A DNA stretch of 64,000 bases from Coleofasciculaceae cyanobacterium (GTDB lineage Bacteria > Cyanobacteriota > Cyanobacteriia > Cyanobacteriales > Xenococcaceae): positions 244,794-308,793 of the forward strand of contig DATNPK010000028.1 in the NCBI GenBank assembly GCA_036703275.1, written 5' to 3'. Shown piece after piece: positions 18,400-28,675 of the stretch. How positions within the stretch are numbered: position 1 is the first letter of the stretch; each line of letters starts with the position of its first letter. The position numbers and the translations under genes were made by a program. The notes beneath the pieces are model-generated. The model did not search any database, was not told where the DNA came from, and was given only the letters and a program-made list of their open reading frames with translations.

Positions 18400-19539
18400 A
18401 TGATCGACTATAGAAGTTATTTAATTCGACGCATACAGAGTTTCTGGGCTTATTTAGTGTCTGTGGCGATTATTGCTGTTTTATTATCTTCTATTCATCA
18501 TCCTGTAGCTGCCCAAATCGATGAACTTGAGATTGTGGCTGAATTTCCAGCTGAACATCCCCCAGGTAATATTGCCATCACACCAGAAGGCAGATTAATT
18601 ATGAGTCAGCATCAATTTTATGGTGCGCCTTTACGGGTAGTAGAAGTACTAGATGAAAGTGTTGTACCTTTTCCCGATCGAGCCTGGAGTAGTCAGCCTA
18701 ATCAAAACGGAGTTGGTCTAAATACAGTTTTGGGACTTCGTTCAGATCGAGAGGGTGTAGTCTGGATGCTCGATAACAGTTCAGGAGAAGGACAATCAGG
18801 TAAGATTGTCGGCTGGGATACGGAAAATGAGCAACTGTATCAGATTATCTATCTACCACAGCCAATCATTGCCGACAATTCATTTTTGAACGATTTAGCT
18901 GTGGATCTTGACCACAATGCGATTTATGTTACCGATACTGCTAGCGGCAATAATTCTGCCTTAATCGTAGTCGATCTCAATACAGGATTCTCTCGTCGGG
19001 TATTAGAAGGGGACATCTCAACTCGTCCCGAAGATATTCCCCTGATAATTAACGAACGTGTAATCAATATGCAAGGAAAACCTGCCAAAGTCGGTGCCAA
19101 CCCGATTACCGTCGATCCAAACAATGAATGGGTTTACTATGCACCCATGAGTGGCAGATCTTTATATCGTATTTCTACTGAAGATTTATTAGATGAATCT
19201 CTTTCTCGATCGCAACTGGCTAGCAGAGTTGAACGCTATGGCGACAAGCCAATTTGCGATGGTATTACCGTAGATAATGCAGGTAATGTCTATATTACTT
19301 CCATTACCGATAATGCGATCGGCGTTGTCGATCGCACTGGTGCATATCGAACTCTTTATCAAGATGACAAGTTACTAAACTGGACTGATGGCATGGCGTT
19401 TAGTCCCGATGATTATGTTTATGTTACTGTCAGTCAATTACAAAATTCTCCACCGTTAAATAACGGAGAAAATGATTTTCAACCGCCTTTTTATCTAGTT
19501 AGATTCCCTGCTTTGGCTTCAGGTGCAGTAGGAAGATAA
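18400..19539 (+). CDS. Secreted yellow/major-royal-jelly-like beta-propeller protein
   Basis: The product has 379 residues. An N-terminal hydrophobic segment (residues about 16-33) ends near HPVAAQ, a signal peptide. The mature part has the MRJP/yellow pattern: PPGNIAITPEGRLIMSQHQF, NTVLGLRSDREGVVWMLDN, LNDLAVDLDHNAIYVTDTA, DGITVDNAGNVYITSITDNA, TDGMAFSPDDYVYVT. The family forms six-bladed propellers related to SMP-30/gluconolactonases. A bacterial role is unknown. It follows the phosphatase gene closely on the same strand. Confidence 0.85.
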   Translation: MIDYRSYLIRRIQSFWAYLVSVAIIAVLLSSIHHPVAAQIDELEIVAEFPAEHPPGNIAITPEGRLIMSQHQFYGAPLRVVEVLDESVVPFPDRAWSSQPNQNGVGLNTVLGLRSDREGVVWMLDNSSGEGQSGKIVGWDTENEQLYQIIYLPQPIIADNSFLNDLAVDLDHNAIYVTDTASGNNSALIVVDLNTGFSRRVLEGDISTRPEDIPLIINERVINMQGKPAKVGANPITVDPNNEWVYYAPMSGRSLYRISTEDLLDESLSRSQLASRVERYGDKPICDGITVDNAGNVYITSITDNAIGVVDRTGAYRTLYQDDKLLNWTDGMAFSPDDYVYVTVSQLQNSPPLNNGENDFQPPFYLVRFPALASGAVGR

Positions 19540-19562
19540 GATTAATTAATCTAATTATTGGC

Positions 19563-20348
19563 TTATTGGCGATGTCTGATAATTAGTTCTGCTAGTTCAC
19601 AAAATCCTTCTCCCTCAGGTTTGTTGGTTACATAGGCAGGCAAATATTTTAATTGCTCTCGATACCTTAATACATTAGCTACTCCCGCTGAAACAGGAAA
19701 TTCTTTTTGATTAAACAGAGATTCATCATTAGGACTATCACCGATAGTCAATATTTCTGTTGGTTTTAGATCGCGAAAATATTGCTCGATAACTTGGTTT
19801 AAACCATAAGCTTTGTCTTGATACGTTGGTTTGATGTGACACTGTATCGTACTGTAGGTAAAACCATAGCCTTCAGCCTGACAAACACGCTCGATTTGTT
19901 CTAATTCAGTTAAATTCAAATTTTCTACTTCAAATGTCCAGTCGGTTAGGCGAAATCGATTATCTGGCGACTCTTTTATCTGGGGAAACTTAGTTTTGAG
20001 TATCTGGAATACTCGGCTTAGCTGCTGGCGGTGTTCTTCAATATTTCCTTTGCTAATCAAGTTCGGCTGAGGATCGTGATTCCAATAGAATAAACCGCCA
20101 TTTTCGGCGATCGCTCCCACTACAGGTAAATAAGTTGCGATCGCTTGCACCCATCCTGCTGAACGCCCTGTAGTAATTAATACATCTATTCCCGCAGTCG
20201 ACAATTTAGTTAATATCTGAAATAACTTAGAGTCAAACTTCTCAGTTTGGGTTAAGGTACCATCCATGTCTGTGGCGATTAGACGGATATTTTGCCAATG
20301 ATAGTTATTGATTGATTTGAGAGATGTTTGATTCATTAAAGATAACAA
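19563..20348 (-). CDS. HAD-superfamily phosphatase (mannosyl-3-phosphoglycerate or sugar-phosphatase-like)
   Basis: The product has 261 residues. Motif I is IATDMDGTLTQTE (nucleophile and acid/base Asp), motif II is LITTGRS, motif IV is LTIGDSPNDESLF, with a C2-type cap between. This is the HAD-IIB group that includes sucrose-phosphate, mannosyl-3-phosphoglycerate and Cof-type phosphatases. The likely substrate is a phosphorylated sugar or compatible solute. It lies 19 nt downstream of lipB on the same strand, so co-transcription is likely. Confidence 0.82.
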   Translation of the reverse strand: MLSLMNQTSLKSINNYHWQNIRLIATDMDGTLTQTEKFDSKLFQILTKLSTAGIDVLITTGRSAGWVQAIATYLPVVGAIAENGGLFYWNHDPQPNLISKGNIEEHRQQLSRVFQILKTKFPQIKESPDNRFRLTDWTFEVENLNLTELEQIERVCQAEGYGFTYSTIQCHIKPTYQDKAYGLNQVIEQYFRDLKPTEILTIGDSPNDESLFNQKEFPVSAGVANVLRYREQLKYLPAYVTNKPEGEGFCELAELIIRHRQ

Positions 20349-20367
20349 ATATTGATAATCGTCTTGC

Positions 20368-21027
20368 TCATTGGACTGTTTCGACCAATTCTACTTGAAA
20401 TACTTCAGAGAAAGCTTTCGCTACGTCAACTCGGATTTTTGCTACGGTAATATTAGGAATAAATTCTGCCAAACTTGCTACTGGCTTATCGGCGATACCG
20501 CAGGGAACTATCTGCTCAAATCCACTCATGTCAGGACATACGTTTACAGCAAATCCGTGCATTGTAATCCAACGACGAACTTTAATGCCAATAGCCGCAA
20601 TTTTTTTTCCTTCTAGCCAAACACCAGTTAATTTAGGAACACGATAGGCCTTTAAACCATAGTTGGCTACAGTATTAATGATGACCGCTTCTAATTGTCT
20701 TAAATACCAATGTAAGTCTTGCCGATAGTAGCGCAGATTCATAATTGGATAGCCTACTAATTGACCAGGACAATGATATGTTACTTCCCCGCCCCGTTCA
20801 ATACGATGAATCTCGAATTCGCTAGTTTGTGGATCGAACTTAAGAAAATCCACAGTCGAACCTGTTCCTAATGTGTAAACAGGAGGATGCTCTAAGAGAA
20901 TCAAAACATCATCTAGTCTAGAATCATTTATTTTTTTGGCTACAAGCGATCGCTGATACGACCAGGCTTGAGTATATTCAACTATTGCTTGATTATCTAA
21001 TAGACAAATTTTGTTATTTTGTGGCAT
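20368..21027 (-). CDS. lipB: Octanoyltransferase LipB
   Basis: The product has 219 residues. The signature [20 protein letters not shown] is present; the usual Gly of HGPGQ is Cys here. The catalytic Lys lies in [19 protein letters not shown], and the nucleophilic Cys in [14 protein letters not shown]. It transfers octanoyl groups from acyl carrier protein to lipoyl domains of 2-oxoacid dehydrogenases and GcvH. Normal length. Confidence 0.95.
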   Translation of the reverse strand: MPQNNKICLLDNQAIVEYTQAWSYQRSLVAKKINDSRLDDVLILLEHPPVYTLGTGSTVDFLKFDPQTSEFEIHRIERGGEVTYHCPGQLVGYPIMNLRYYRQDLHWYLRQLEAVIINTVANYGLKAYRVPKLTGVWLEGKKIAAIGIKVRRWITMHGFAVNVCPDMSGFEQIVPCGIADKPVASLAEFIPNITVAKIRVDVAKAFSEVFQVELVETVQ

Positions 21028-21542
21028 ATTGCTCGCCTATTTTAATAAATGTCAATCAATGTAACATAACATGAAAAAAACGGGTGTTTTGATGTTATGC
21101 AAGATACAAAGTGTTAATATTTTAGTTATAAAGCTATTAAAAAAAAAGCATTGCTTGTCAGGAATTGCAGAAAGATAAACCAAACAGCAAACTATCTCAA
21201 ATGCAAAGATATAAGTTTATCAGATTAAAATCTAAACCAAGCAGATTTCGATTGAATAACTCAATTAATCTTTGGTAATTGCTTGAGAAAAGAATATTTG
21301 GAGAGTACCGTAACTTTTGCTAAACAAATAATTAGAGACTATAAACGTCGATCATAGTCTTTAAAAATATTTAATTTAAAGTGCATTACTTTAGGTTAAA
21401 AAAAGTAATGATTGCTACCAATTATTCTTAAATAAAAGCAAACTTTTTTAAGTTAAGAGATTTGTGTATTTTACTACAATTTCATAGCAGTGCCGTATCT
21501 ACTTTTATTGGCTTTTAAACTGTATATTATGGAGTAGCGAAT
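21028..21542. promoter_or_regulatory. Long leader/intergenic region upstream of lrtA (hpf)
   Basis: About 515 nt without an ORF lie between the divergent starts of lipB and lrtA. A dyad CATAACAT (21065-21072)/ATGTTATG (21092-21099) lies near the lipB side. In Synechococcus PCC 7002, lrtA has a long untranslated leader that contributes to its light-dependent mRNA stability, so a long leader is expected here too. No conserved leader structure can be proven by eye. Confidence 0.45.
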
Positions 21543-22142
21543 ATGAAGCTTTTGATCCAAGGAAATAACATTGCAGTCACAGAATCTATTCATGATTACG
21601 TAGAACAGAAATTAGAAAAAGCAGTCAAACATTTCCAAAATATAACTGGGAAAGTAGATGTTCATTTATCTGTAGCTCGCAACTCTCGGATCGAAAGAAA
21701 ACATAAGGCTGAAGTAACAGTGTTTGCCAATGGGACGGTAATTCGCGCTCAGGAAGGTAGCGAAAATCTCTATGCAAGTATCGATATGGTGGCAGATAAA
21801 ATTGCACGACAGTTGCGCAAATACAAAGAAAAGCATTTAGCCAAGAATGCCCATGTGCATACACGTCAAGAAGAAATAGCCGAAAGTGAAGATGTAGTCG
21901 AAATTAAGGAGCTAAATAGCGATCGCGCTCCCGAGTTGCCTGTAGAAGTAGTTAGAACCAAATACTTTACTATGTCACCCATGACTACTCAGGAAGCTTT
22001 AGAGCAGCTTCAGCTGATCGACCACGATTTTTATATGTTTCATAATAGCGAAACCGACGAAATTAACGTAATCTATAGTCGCAATCACGGTGGTTATGGA
22101 GTAATTCAACCTCGTGCAGATGCTAATACTCGTAAAGAATAA
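21543..22142 (+). CDS. hpf: Long-form ribosome hibernation-promoting factor (light-repressed protein LrtA)
   Basis: The product has 199 residues. Residues 1-100 are the S30AE domain ([20 protein letters not shown], basic helix [10 protein letters not shown]). A linker leads to the C-terminal dimerisation domain ([40 protein letters not shown]). Long HPF dimerises ribosomes into inactive 100S particles in the dark or stationary phase. The cyanobacterial name is LrtA. The upstream leader is long. Confidence 0.95.
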   Translation: MKLLIQGNNIAVTESIHDYVEQKLEKAVKHFQNITGKVDVHLSVARNSRIERKHKAEVTVFANGTVIRAQEGSENLYASIDMVADKIARQLRKYKEKHLAKNAHVHTRQEEIAESEDVVEIKELNSDRAPELPVEVVRTKYFTMSPMTTQEALEQLQLIDHDFYMFHNSETDEINVIYSRNHGGYGVIQPRADANTRKE

Positions 22143-22300
22143 TTATCCACACTAAATTTCTACAGTATGATTTGAAACATTAGTTTCAAAGACAGAGAAG
22201 TAGATAAGTTTGGGGAGTAAAGGAAGTTTTCTTTACTCTTCGATTTGTTTTAGCGATTGTTTTATCAAAAATTTTGACACTGTGTTGCAAAAATCAAGCT

Positions 22301-22882
22301 TTAATCTAAATTAGAGATCGTGTCGCTAATTTCAGATTCCGCAGCAGAATTGAGAGATTGCACAATATAGGGAAATCCAGCCCCAGCCAAACCTTGTTTA
22401 ATGCGATCGCTTGTTGCTTCAAACACGACAAACAGTGGCTTGATCTCCTCAGCTGCCTCGCTAATCATGTGCTGTTCATTAGGCGGCATTAACCATTCAT
22501 AATCTTGGTCTAGATAAACCTGGGTTTGTCGCCAGCGATCGACCAGATCGGAAAAATCTTCTTCTGGACGATGGATAAAAACAATAATCTCTGTACCCAT
22601 TTTAATTTTCCACTCTGGATCGCACATCAAAATTCCCAAATCGCAGGGCAAAGAAGTAGCAACGCGAGGGGTTTTAAGCTGTAGAGGATGGTTCAAGGTT
22701 AATTCTGGTCGGCGAATACGAACTACGGGAAGAGGAATTGTAATTAGACTCTGTTCTGGTCGGCGAATACTGGGTAATGCTTCGAGATAAGGGCGATGTT
22801 GCTTCAGCAAAGCGATCGCCCCGCTACGAGTACTGAATTGCGATAGTAAAGTTTCATAGTCAGATTTTTTAACAAATATCAT
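22301..22882 (-). CDS. Conserved hypothetical protein
   Basis: The product has 193 residues. I do not recognise the family. It is soluble, with a repeated RRPE motif (SIRRPEQSL, RIRRPELTL) around residues 40-60 and no signal or membrane segment. It ends in an acidic tail. It lies 40 nt downstream of pilC on the same strand and could be transcribed with the pil genes. No function proposed. Confidence 0.6.
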   Translation of the reverse strand: MIFVKKSDYETLLSQFSTRSGAIALLKQHRPYLEALPSIRRPEQSLITIPLPVVRIRRPELTLNHPLQLKTPRVATSLPCDLGILMCDPEWKIKMGTEIIVFIHRPEEDFSDLVDRWRQTQVYLDQDYEWLMPPNEQHMISEAAEEIKPLFVVFEATSDRIKQGLAGAGFPYIVQSLNSAAESEISDTISNLD

Positions 22883-22922
22883 GAAATTTTCAAAGTACGC
22901 AAGGCATAGTCACCCCACAAAA

Positions 22923-24137
22923 TTAACCTAACTGATCGAAGATCGAGAACATTGGTAAATACATCGACAGTAAAATCGTACCCACCATCACCGCAATACC
23001 AACCATCATAATTGGCTCGATCATACTAGTAAGAGCTTTAACCGACTGTTCCACTTCGTCTTCGTAAAAATCAGCCACTTTCTCCATCATGCCGTCGAGT
23101 TCTCCAGTTTCTTCCCCAATACTAATCATTTGAATGGCTAAGGCAGGAAAGACATTTTCTTTTTGAATTGCCAGAGAAATCATGCCACCCTGTTGAATAT
23201 CGGCTTTAGCAGCCTGTACAGCATTAACCAGTACCTGATTCCCAATAGTATCGCAGACGATATCAAAACACTGCAATACGGGAACACCAGAACGAGTTAA
23301 AGTACCAAAGATGCGGCAAAAGCGAGCTACTGCAATTTTTTCGTTTAAGTCCCCAAACAAGGGCATCTTCAACAGAAAGCCATCAATTTGTAGACGACCC
23401 ATGGGCGTTTTGTAATAATTACGGATTACAAAGCTAAGTACAGAAAATACCCCAATCGGAATTAGTATTTTCCAACTACGAAGGATATCACTGATACCCA
23501 GCATGACGCGAGTCAGCAAAGGTAATTCCGCGCCTAATCCTTCAAAAATTGCGCCGAATACGGGAATCAAAAAGATCGTCATCCCCAAAAAGGCAATGAC
23601 CGCAAAAATCCCTACTGTTACGGGATAAGCCATAGCTGATTTGATTTGATTCTGTAACTTTGCCATGTCTTCGAGCAGTTTAGACAGTCGCATCAGTACT
23701 TCGTCTAGAACCCCTCCAGTTTCACCAGCTTCAACCATAGCAACATAGAGGTTATTAAAACATTCAGGGTAGTCTTGCATCGACTCTGATAAGCTTATAC
23801 CTTGTTGCACCTTCGCACTAATGCCTAAGAGAGCTTTTTTAAGCTTTACATTAGGTGCTTGGTCTGCCAATATGCCCAAGGCTCGAACAATTGCCACTCC
23901 TGCATTAACCATGACCGAAAACTGGCGGGAAAATATAGCTTTGTCTTTAACCGTGACTTTAGCTAAAGCCATTTCTAAAGCGGATAGGTCAATTTCAAAA
24001 CTAGACTTGTTAACCTTACCGACGGCTACATATCTGTTTTTTAGCACCAGACGAGCTTGTTCAGCAGAAGCAGCTTCAATTTTTTCTTTAAAGATTTTAC
24101 CTGAATTGTCTTTGACTTTTGCTACGAATATAGACAT
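22923..24137 (-). CDS. pilC: Type IV pilus inner-membrane platform protein PilC
   Basis: The product has 404 residues of the GspF/PilC family. Two duplicated GspF domains are visible (FSRQFSVMVNAGVAIVRALG and FCRIFGTLTRSGVPVLQCFD), each with GETGxLD motifs (VEAGETGGVLDEVL; IGEETGELDGMMEKV), and three large hydrophobic segments. It is the membrane platform on which PilB and PilT act. Third gene of the pilB-pilT-pilC cluster, 52 nt after pilT. Confidence 0.96.
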   Translation of the reverse strand: MSIFVAKVKDNSGKIFKEKIEAASAEQARLVLKNRYVAVGKVNKSSFEIDLSALEMALAKVTVKDKAIFSRQFSVMVNAGVAIVRALGILADQAPNVKLKKALLGISAKVQQGISLSESMQDYPECFNNLYVAMVEAGETGGVLDEVLMRLSKLLEDMAKLQNQIKSAMAYPVTVGIFAVIAFLGMTIFLIPVFGAIFEGLGAELPLLTRVMLGISDILRSWKILIPIGVFSVLSFVIRNYYKTPMGRLQIDGFLLKMPLFGDLNEKIAVARFCRIFGTLTRSGVPVLQCFDIVCDTIGNQVLVNAVQAAKADIQQGGMISLAIQKENVFPALAIQMISIGEETGELDGMMEKVADFYEDEVEQSVKALTSMIEPIMMVGIAVMVGTILLSMYLPMFSIFDQLG

Positions 24138-24189
24138 AGATAAACTAATAGCTAAGTTAGTAATACAAAATAGTTAGGTTGAATAGTAA

Positions 24190-25308
24190 TTAATGACGTT
24201 GGGCATTTTTGGCATTGGTCATCATACCCATGCCAGCAGCAGCACCTGTCAGACGCTGTAGTTCATCGGGGCGAGAACTTTTAGCTAATCCCTCTTCTAT
24301 ACTGACAAAGCCTTTTTTAATCAAATCTGCCAAAGCCTGTTCCATAGTCTGCATCTCCATTTTTGCCCCCGTTTGAATTGCTGAGTATACCTGAGCTGCT
24401 TTACCCTCGCGGATTAAATTGGCGATCGCCGGAGTGACAATCATGATTTCCTGCGCCATAATCCGTCCAAACTCTCCAGGTTTGGGATTTTTCTTTTTCA
24501 CTAAGGTTTGACTAAAGACGGCTATTAAAGAGTTAGATAACATGGCTCTAATTTGCGCCTGTTGACCTGCGGGAAAAACGTCAATTATTCGATCTACTGT
24601 TCCTGAAGCGGAATTGGTATGCAGAGTACCAAATACTAAGTGACCTGTTTCTGCTGCCGAGATGGCCAAAGAAATTGTCTCTAAATCCCGCATTTCTCCC
24701 ACCAAGATAATATCGGGATCTTCGCGCAGCGCTGCTTTTAGAGCATTAGCAAAGCTTTTGGTATCTTCTCCTTTTTGCCGTTGATGAAATAAACTCTTGA
24801 CGTTATCGAAGACATATTCAATTGGGTCTTCTACCGTCAGGATATGTTCGCCACGGCTGCGATTGATTAAATCTAGCATCGCTGCTAAGGTTGTAGTTTT
24901 ACCAGAACCTGTAGGTCCTGTTACCAAGACAAGACCTCGTGGTCGTTCGGTGGTTCTTCTGATTACATCAGGCAGACCTAACTGATCGAAGTTAGGAATT
25001 TTAGAAGATAACGCCCGCAAACAAGCAGCATAACATCCTCGCTCTTTATAAACATTGACTCTAAACCGAGCTAAACCTTTTACCCCGTAAGAACAATCTA
25101 GCTCCCAGTGCTGCTCCAATTCCTTTCTTTGGTTGTTATTGAGCATACTGAAGATTAATCTTTGGCACTCTTGAGGAGTCAGCTCATCCCCAATTGGTGT
25201 CAATTTACCGCTGATGCGAAAATATATTGGTGCGCCAGCCTGGATATGCATATCAGAGCCACCCATTTCTACCAGTTGTTCCATCATGTCTTCGATCATT
25301 AAATCCAT
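24190..25308 (-). CDS. pilT: Type IV pilus retraction ATPase PilT
   Basis: The product has 372 residues. It has the N-terminal PAS-like domain (SDMHIQAGAPIYFRISGKL), Walker A GPTGSGKTT at residues 131-139, an Asp box (RGEHILTVEDPIEYVF), a Walker B region (LREDPDIILVGEMRDLETI) and the AIRNLIRE-like motif PAIANLIREGK that is characteristic of PilT. It powers pilus retraction and thereby phototactic motility and natural transformation. Between pilB and pilC, same strand. Confidence 0.96.
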   Translation of the reverse strand: MDLMIEDMMEQLVEMGGSDMHIQAGAPIYFRISGKLTPIGDELTPQECQRLIFSMLNNNQRKELEQHWELDCSYGVKGLARFRVNVYKERGCYAACLRALSSKIPNFDQLGLPDVIRRTTERPRGLVLVTGPTGSGKTTTLAAMLDLINRSRGEHILTVEDPIEYVFDNVKSLFHQRQKGEDTKSFANALKAALREDPDIILVGEMRDLETISLAISAAETGHLVFGTLHTNSASGTVDRIIDVFPAGQQAQIRAMLSNSLIAVFSQTLVKKKNPKPGEFGRIMAQEIMIVTPAIANLIREGKAAQVYSAIQTGAKMEMQTMEQALADLIKKGFVSIEEGLAKSSRPDELQRLTGAAAGMGMMTNAKNAQRH

Positions 25309-25377
25309 AATCTATTCTTCGCAAAAATTTTCTTAAATTGTTTAAATTAAGTGTCAATAAGTTAGGCTATGGCTTTT

Positions 25378-27381
25378 CTAACTAAAACGGGGAGTCATAC
25401 AGTAGGGACAATCCAACCATTCGGGCTGCAACTCCGCGCTACAGGTACGACAGGTTAAACCACTTTTGCGTTTAGCCTTCAATTCTGATTCCAAGCCTGA
25501 GTCGGTAAAGGTTACTCGTTCAACCTCTTCTAGGGTGGTATGACCTTCTTTAACCAGATTTAGACTGTATGCCAGGATTGTAATCATGCCTTCTTCTACA
25601 GCAGCTTCTTTGATGCGATCGGTATTTGCTCCTTCGTTAATTAAAGTCTGTAGTCTTTCCGAATTTCGCATCACCTCGTATACCCCGACTCGCCCTTTAT
25701 AGCCATCACCATTACATTTTGGACAAAGACTCCTATTCGCTTTTGCCTGGGAAAGCTGTTCCACATCTAACTTATGAGCTTTGTAAAAGATCACTTCCTC
25801 TTCTATCGCAGCTGATAAACCGAATCTAGCTAACTCTTCGTGGGTGGGATTATAAGCAATACGACATTCGCTGCAAACTTTGCGCATTAATCTTTGAGCT
25901 AAAACTCCTAGCAATGCTCCCGAAATCATAAACGGCTCAACACCCATTTCATCCAAACGGGCGATCGCCCCAGCAGCATCATTGGTATGCAGGGTAGTTA
26001 AGACTAAGTGACCAGTTAAGGCAGCTTCAATCGCTGTTTTTGCCGTTTCTGAGTCTCTAGTTTCACCTACGAGGATTACGTCAGGATCTTGTCTCAAGAA
26101 AGCCCGCAGGATCGAGGCAAAGTCCATTCCCTTCTCACGAATTACCTGTACTTGAGTAATACCATCGAGGGAGTATTCAATCGGGTCTTCGGCAGTACAA
26201 ATATTAATATCAGGACTGTTTCTTTCAGCTAATACTGAATAAAGACTGGTAGATTTACCTGACCCCGTAGGTCCTGTAACCAGAATGATTCCAAAAGGAC
26301 GTCTTGCCATATCTCGAACTATTTCTAGAGTAGGCTCGTGAGAAATTAACTTATCTAAACCTAGCTGAGTTGCTGAATTGTCAAGAATCCGCAAGACTAC
26401 TTTTTCTCCATAGCGGCTAGGCAGAGTATTAACTCGAAAGTCCACCTTTCTTCCCTGGAACATACGACGGATTTTGCCATCTTGGGGCAACCGCTTTTCG
26501 GCAATATCCAGCTCTGCCATAATCTTGAAACGAGCAATTACAGCAGGAATAATCTTTTTCGGCATCCGATCAAAAGGTTGCTGTAATACACTATCTTTGC
26601 GATAACGTATTTTCAAGCCTTCTTCTTGAGGTTCAACGTGGATATCAGAAACACCATCCTGTAAAGCTTTGGCTAAAATTTTATTAACCAGAGTAATAAT
26701 TGGTGCTGCTTGAGCTTCATTTGCTGCACCCAAGTCATCAGCTAGTTCGTCATCTGAATCTTCTAAATTAAAATCAAAATTGTCTAGTTCTAAGGAAACA
26801 TCGACATTAACTTCTTGTTTTTTAACAGTTTCTTGTTTGACCTGCTCGTCTAAAAACCGATCGATTAGCTCTTGATAGTCAGATTGAGTAATAACCTGCC
26901 TTTCAACCGTAATACCTTTGGGTCGCAGAATACGATTAAGATCGTCTTGGGCTTCCAGGTTATCTGGATCAACCATGGCTACGACCAAGACAGGTTTTTC
27001 ACCCTCTTTTTTTTGTAGAGGAATCAGGCGGTAACGACGGCAAATATCTAAAGGAATTAGGGAGTTAATTAATTCCCCCATCTGGTTATCGCTAAATTTA
27101 TCCGTTTCTATTTCGGGATCGACTGATTCTACACCGAAAAGAACTTTCAGCTCAAATAAATGATGTTTTTTATACTGACGCAGTAAATCTGGCGGAAGCT
27201 GTTTTCCCGTGGTCGATTCTAATATTTCTACTAAAGAGCATCCCGTTTTGCGACTCTGTGCCAAAGCCTTCTGCATTTGGTCACCGTCAATAAACCCTTT
27301 TTGTACCAATTGGTTACCAAAAGGGGATAAGTTATTACGTAGGGCGATCGCCCGAGTTTTATTAGAAGAGGAGTAAGCCAT
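25378..27381 (-). CDS. pilB: Type IV pilus extension ATPase PilB
   Basis: The product has 667 residues. An MshEN/GspE-type N-terminal domain (residues about 15-175) is followed by an acidic Asp/Glu-rich linker (about 195-220). The ATPase domain has Walker A GPTGSGKST at 370-378, AEDPIEYSLDGITQVQV, RQDPDVILVGETRD, and a four-Cys zinc site (CSEC ... CPKCNGDGYKGRVGVYEV). The last 25 residues carry two further CxxC pairs (CRTC and CPYC). This extra terminal zinc ribbon is additional to the usual GspE zinc site. It drives pilus assembly. First gene of the pil cluster. Confidence 0.96.
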   Translation of the reverse strand: MAYSSSNKTRAIALRNNLSPFGNQLVQKGFIDGDQMQKALAQSRKTGCSLVEILESTTGKQLPPDLLRQYKKHHLFELKVLFGVESVDPEIETDKFSDNQMGELINSLIPLDICRRYRLIPLQKKEGEKPVLVVAMVDPDNLEAQDDLNRILRPKGITVERQVITQSDYQELIDRFLDEQVKQETVKKQEVNVDVSLELDNFDFNLEDSDDELADDLGAANEAQAAPIITLVNKILAKALQDGVSDIHVEPQEEGLKIRYRKDSVLQQPFDRMPKKIIPAVIARFKIMAELDIAEKRLPQDGKIRRMFQGRKVDFRVNTLPSRYGEKVVLRILDNSATQLGLDKLISHEPTLEIVRDMARRPFGIILVTGPTGSGKSTSLYSVLAERNSPDINICTAEDPIEYSLDGITQVQVIREKGMDFASILRAFLRQDPDVILVGETRDSETAKTAIEAALTGHLVLTTLHTNDAAGAIARLDEMGVEPFMISGALLGVLAQRLMRKVCSECRIAYNPTHEELARFGLSAAIEEEVIFYKAHKLDVEQLSQAKANRSLCPKCNGDGYKGRVGVYEVMRNSERLQTLINEGANTDRIKEAAVEEGMITILAYSLNLVKEGHTTLEEVERVTFTDSGLESELKAKRKSGLTCRTCSAELQPEWLDCPYCMTPRFS

Positions 27382-27807
27382 AAATCAGTAAAAATATCTC
27401 GGTCATGCTAACTAGTGTTCCCCAAAGTTCGATTAAAATTTCCACGAAACTAAACTAAACCTTTGAGCTAAAAGTTAGTTGACTAAATTATGATTTCTTA
27501 CTTAGGTAGCAAAAAATTAGGTTGAGCAAAGAAGTGGCTGAGTCTTTTGCAGAGTAAGCTCCCGCAGATTGCCATCTGCGATAACTGGTAATACTTCGCA
27601 ACCAGATGATCTCTGGCTGGCAACCGAACAAAGTTAACCAGAAAATATCTTATGATGACTTTAAAAGAAAACTATCTATAGGGTTTGCTTTGCGATCGCC
27701 TAGTCATTGACCAGACAGTTTTGATGAGCTAAGTCTTAATAAAAATTGTTAATTCTTCTAAAGAATGCAATATCCTATATTTTGTACGTGGAGAGACAAA
27801 CATTCCT
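27382..27807. other. Divergent region between pilB and grpE
   Basis: About 425 nt without a gene. CGCAGAT tgcc ATCTGCG at 27563-27580 is a perfect small hairpin, followed by GC-richer sequence with further partial dyads (CCAGATGATCTCTGG at 27602-27616). I find no CIRCE element (TTAGCACTC-N9-GAGTGCTAA). It must contain the promoters of pilB and grpE. Confidence 0.5.
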
Positions 27808-28533
27808 ATGAATGAAGAGCAGAAACAACCAGAAATCATTTCCGAAAATCCCGAAGTTATTGTTGTTGATAATTCAGCAGACAATAATAATTCTGTGCCA
27901 GAGTCGATTTTAGAAACAGAGCAAGCTACACAAATCAAGACAGAAACAGAAGCAGACAGTCAAGCTTCCGAAGAGAATGAAGCAATCTTTGCTGCGTTTC
28001 AGCAAGAAAATGCCAATCTTAAACAGCTTTTAGATGAAAAAAGCCAGCAGGCAGACTTATCCAAAGCACAGTATGCTAGATTGGCTGCGGATTTTGAAAA
28101 TTTTCGTCGTCGAACTGTTAAAGAAAAAGAAAACCTGGAACTACAGGTTAAAAAAAATGTGATTACCGAATTATTGCCGGTGATCGACAACTTTGAGCGA
28201 GCTAGAACCCAACTCAAACCTGACAGCGACGGAGAAAAAGCAATTCATTCCAGCTATCAGGGAGTATATAAAACTTTGGTCGAGTGCCTTAAAAAGATGG
28301 GGGTATCGGCAATGCGTCCTGAAGGGCAAGAATTCGATCCCAATTATCACGAAGCAATGTTGCGGCAGCCAACCAGTGAATATCCCGAAGGAACGGTTAT
28401 GGAGCAGCTTATACGAGGATATGTGTTGGGAGATATAATTTTGCGTCATGCTATGGTTAAAGTTGCTGTTCCTCAAGAACCTGTGATAACTTCGGAAGAG
28501 AAAAAGACAGAAAACGAAGAAAATGATGATTAA
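27808..28533 (+). CDS. grpE: Nucleotide exchange factor GrpE
   Basis: The product has 241 residues. A long acidic, Gln/Glu-rich N-terminal region leads into the dimeric coiled coil and the GrpE core: [87 protein letters not shown]. It releases ADP from DnaK. First gene of the chaperone cluster, 142 nt before dnaK. Confidence 0.96.
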   Translation: MNEEQKQPEIISENPEVIVVDNSADNNNSVPESILETEQATQIKTETEADSQASEENEAIFAAFQQENANLKQLLDEKSQQADLSKAQYARLAADFENFRRRTVKEKENLELQVKKNVITELLPVIDNFERARTQLKPDSDGEKAIHSSYQGVYKTLVECLKKMGVSAMRPEGQEFDPNYHEAMLRQPTSEYPEGTVMEQLIRGYVLGDIILRHAMVKVAVPQEPVITSEEKKTENEENDD

Positions 28534-28675
28534 GTAATTCTATGGTCCGAAGCTGATTAAAGTTTTAGGTCTATGAAGTACTGATTAGGCATGACGGTAT
28601 GCCGAATATTACCATAAGTTTCGTTGTCAACTTCTTGATAATTTATACAAAAATGAAAGTTACTGCCTAAGCACT

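Noticed and set aside
28534..28675. CIRCE/HrcA operator before grpE or dnaK
   Set aside because: No TTAGCACTC-N9-GAGTGCTAA or close variant; GGCAT/ATGCC at 28588-28603 is only a small hairpin.
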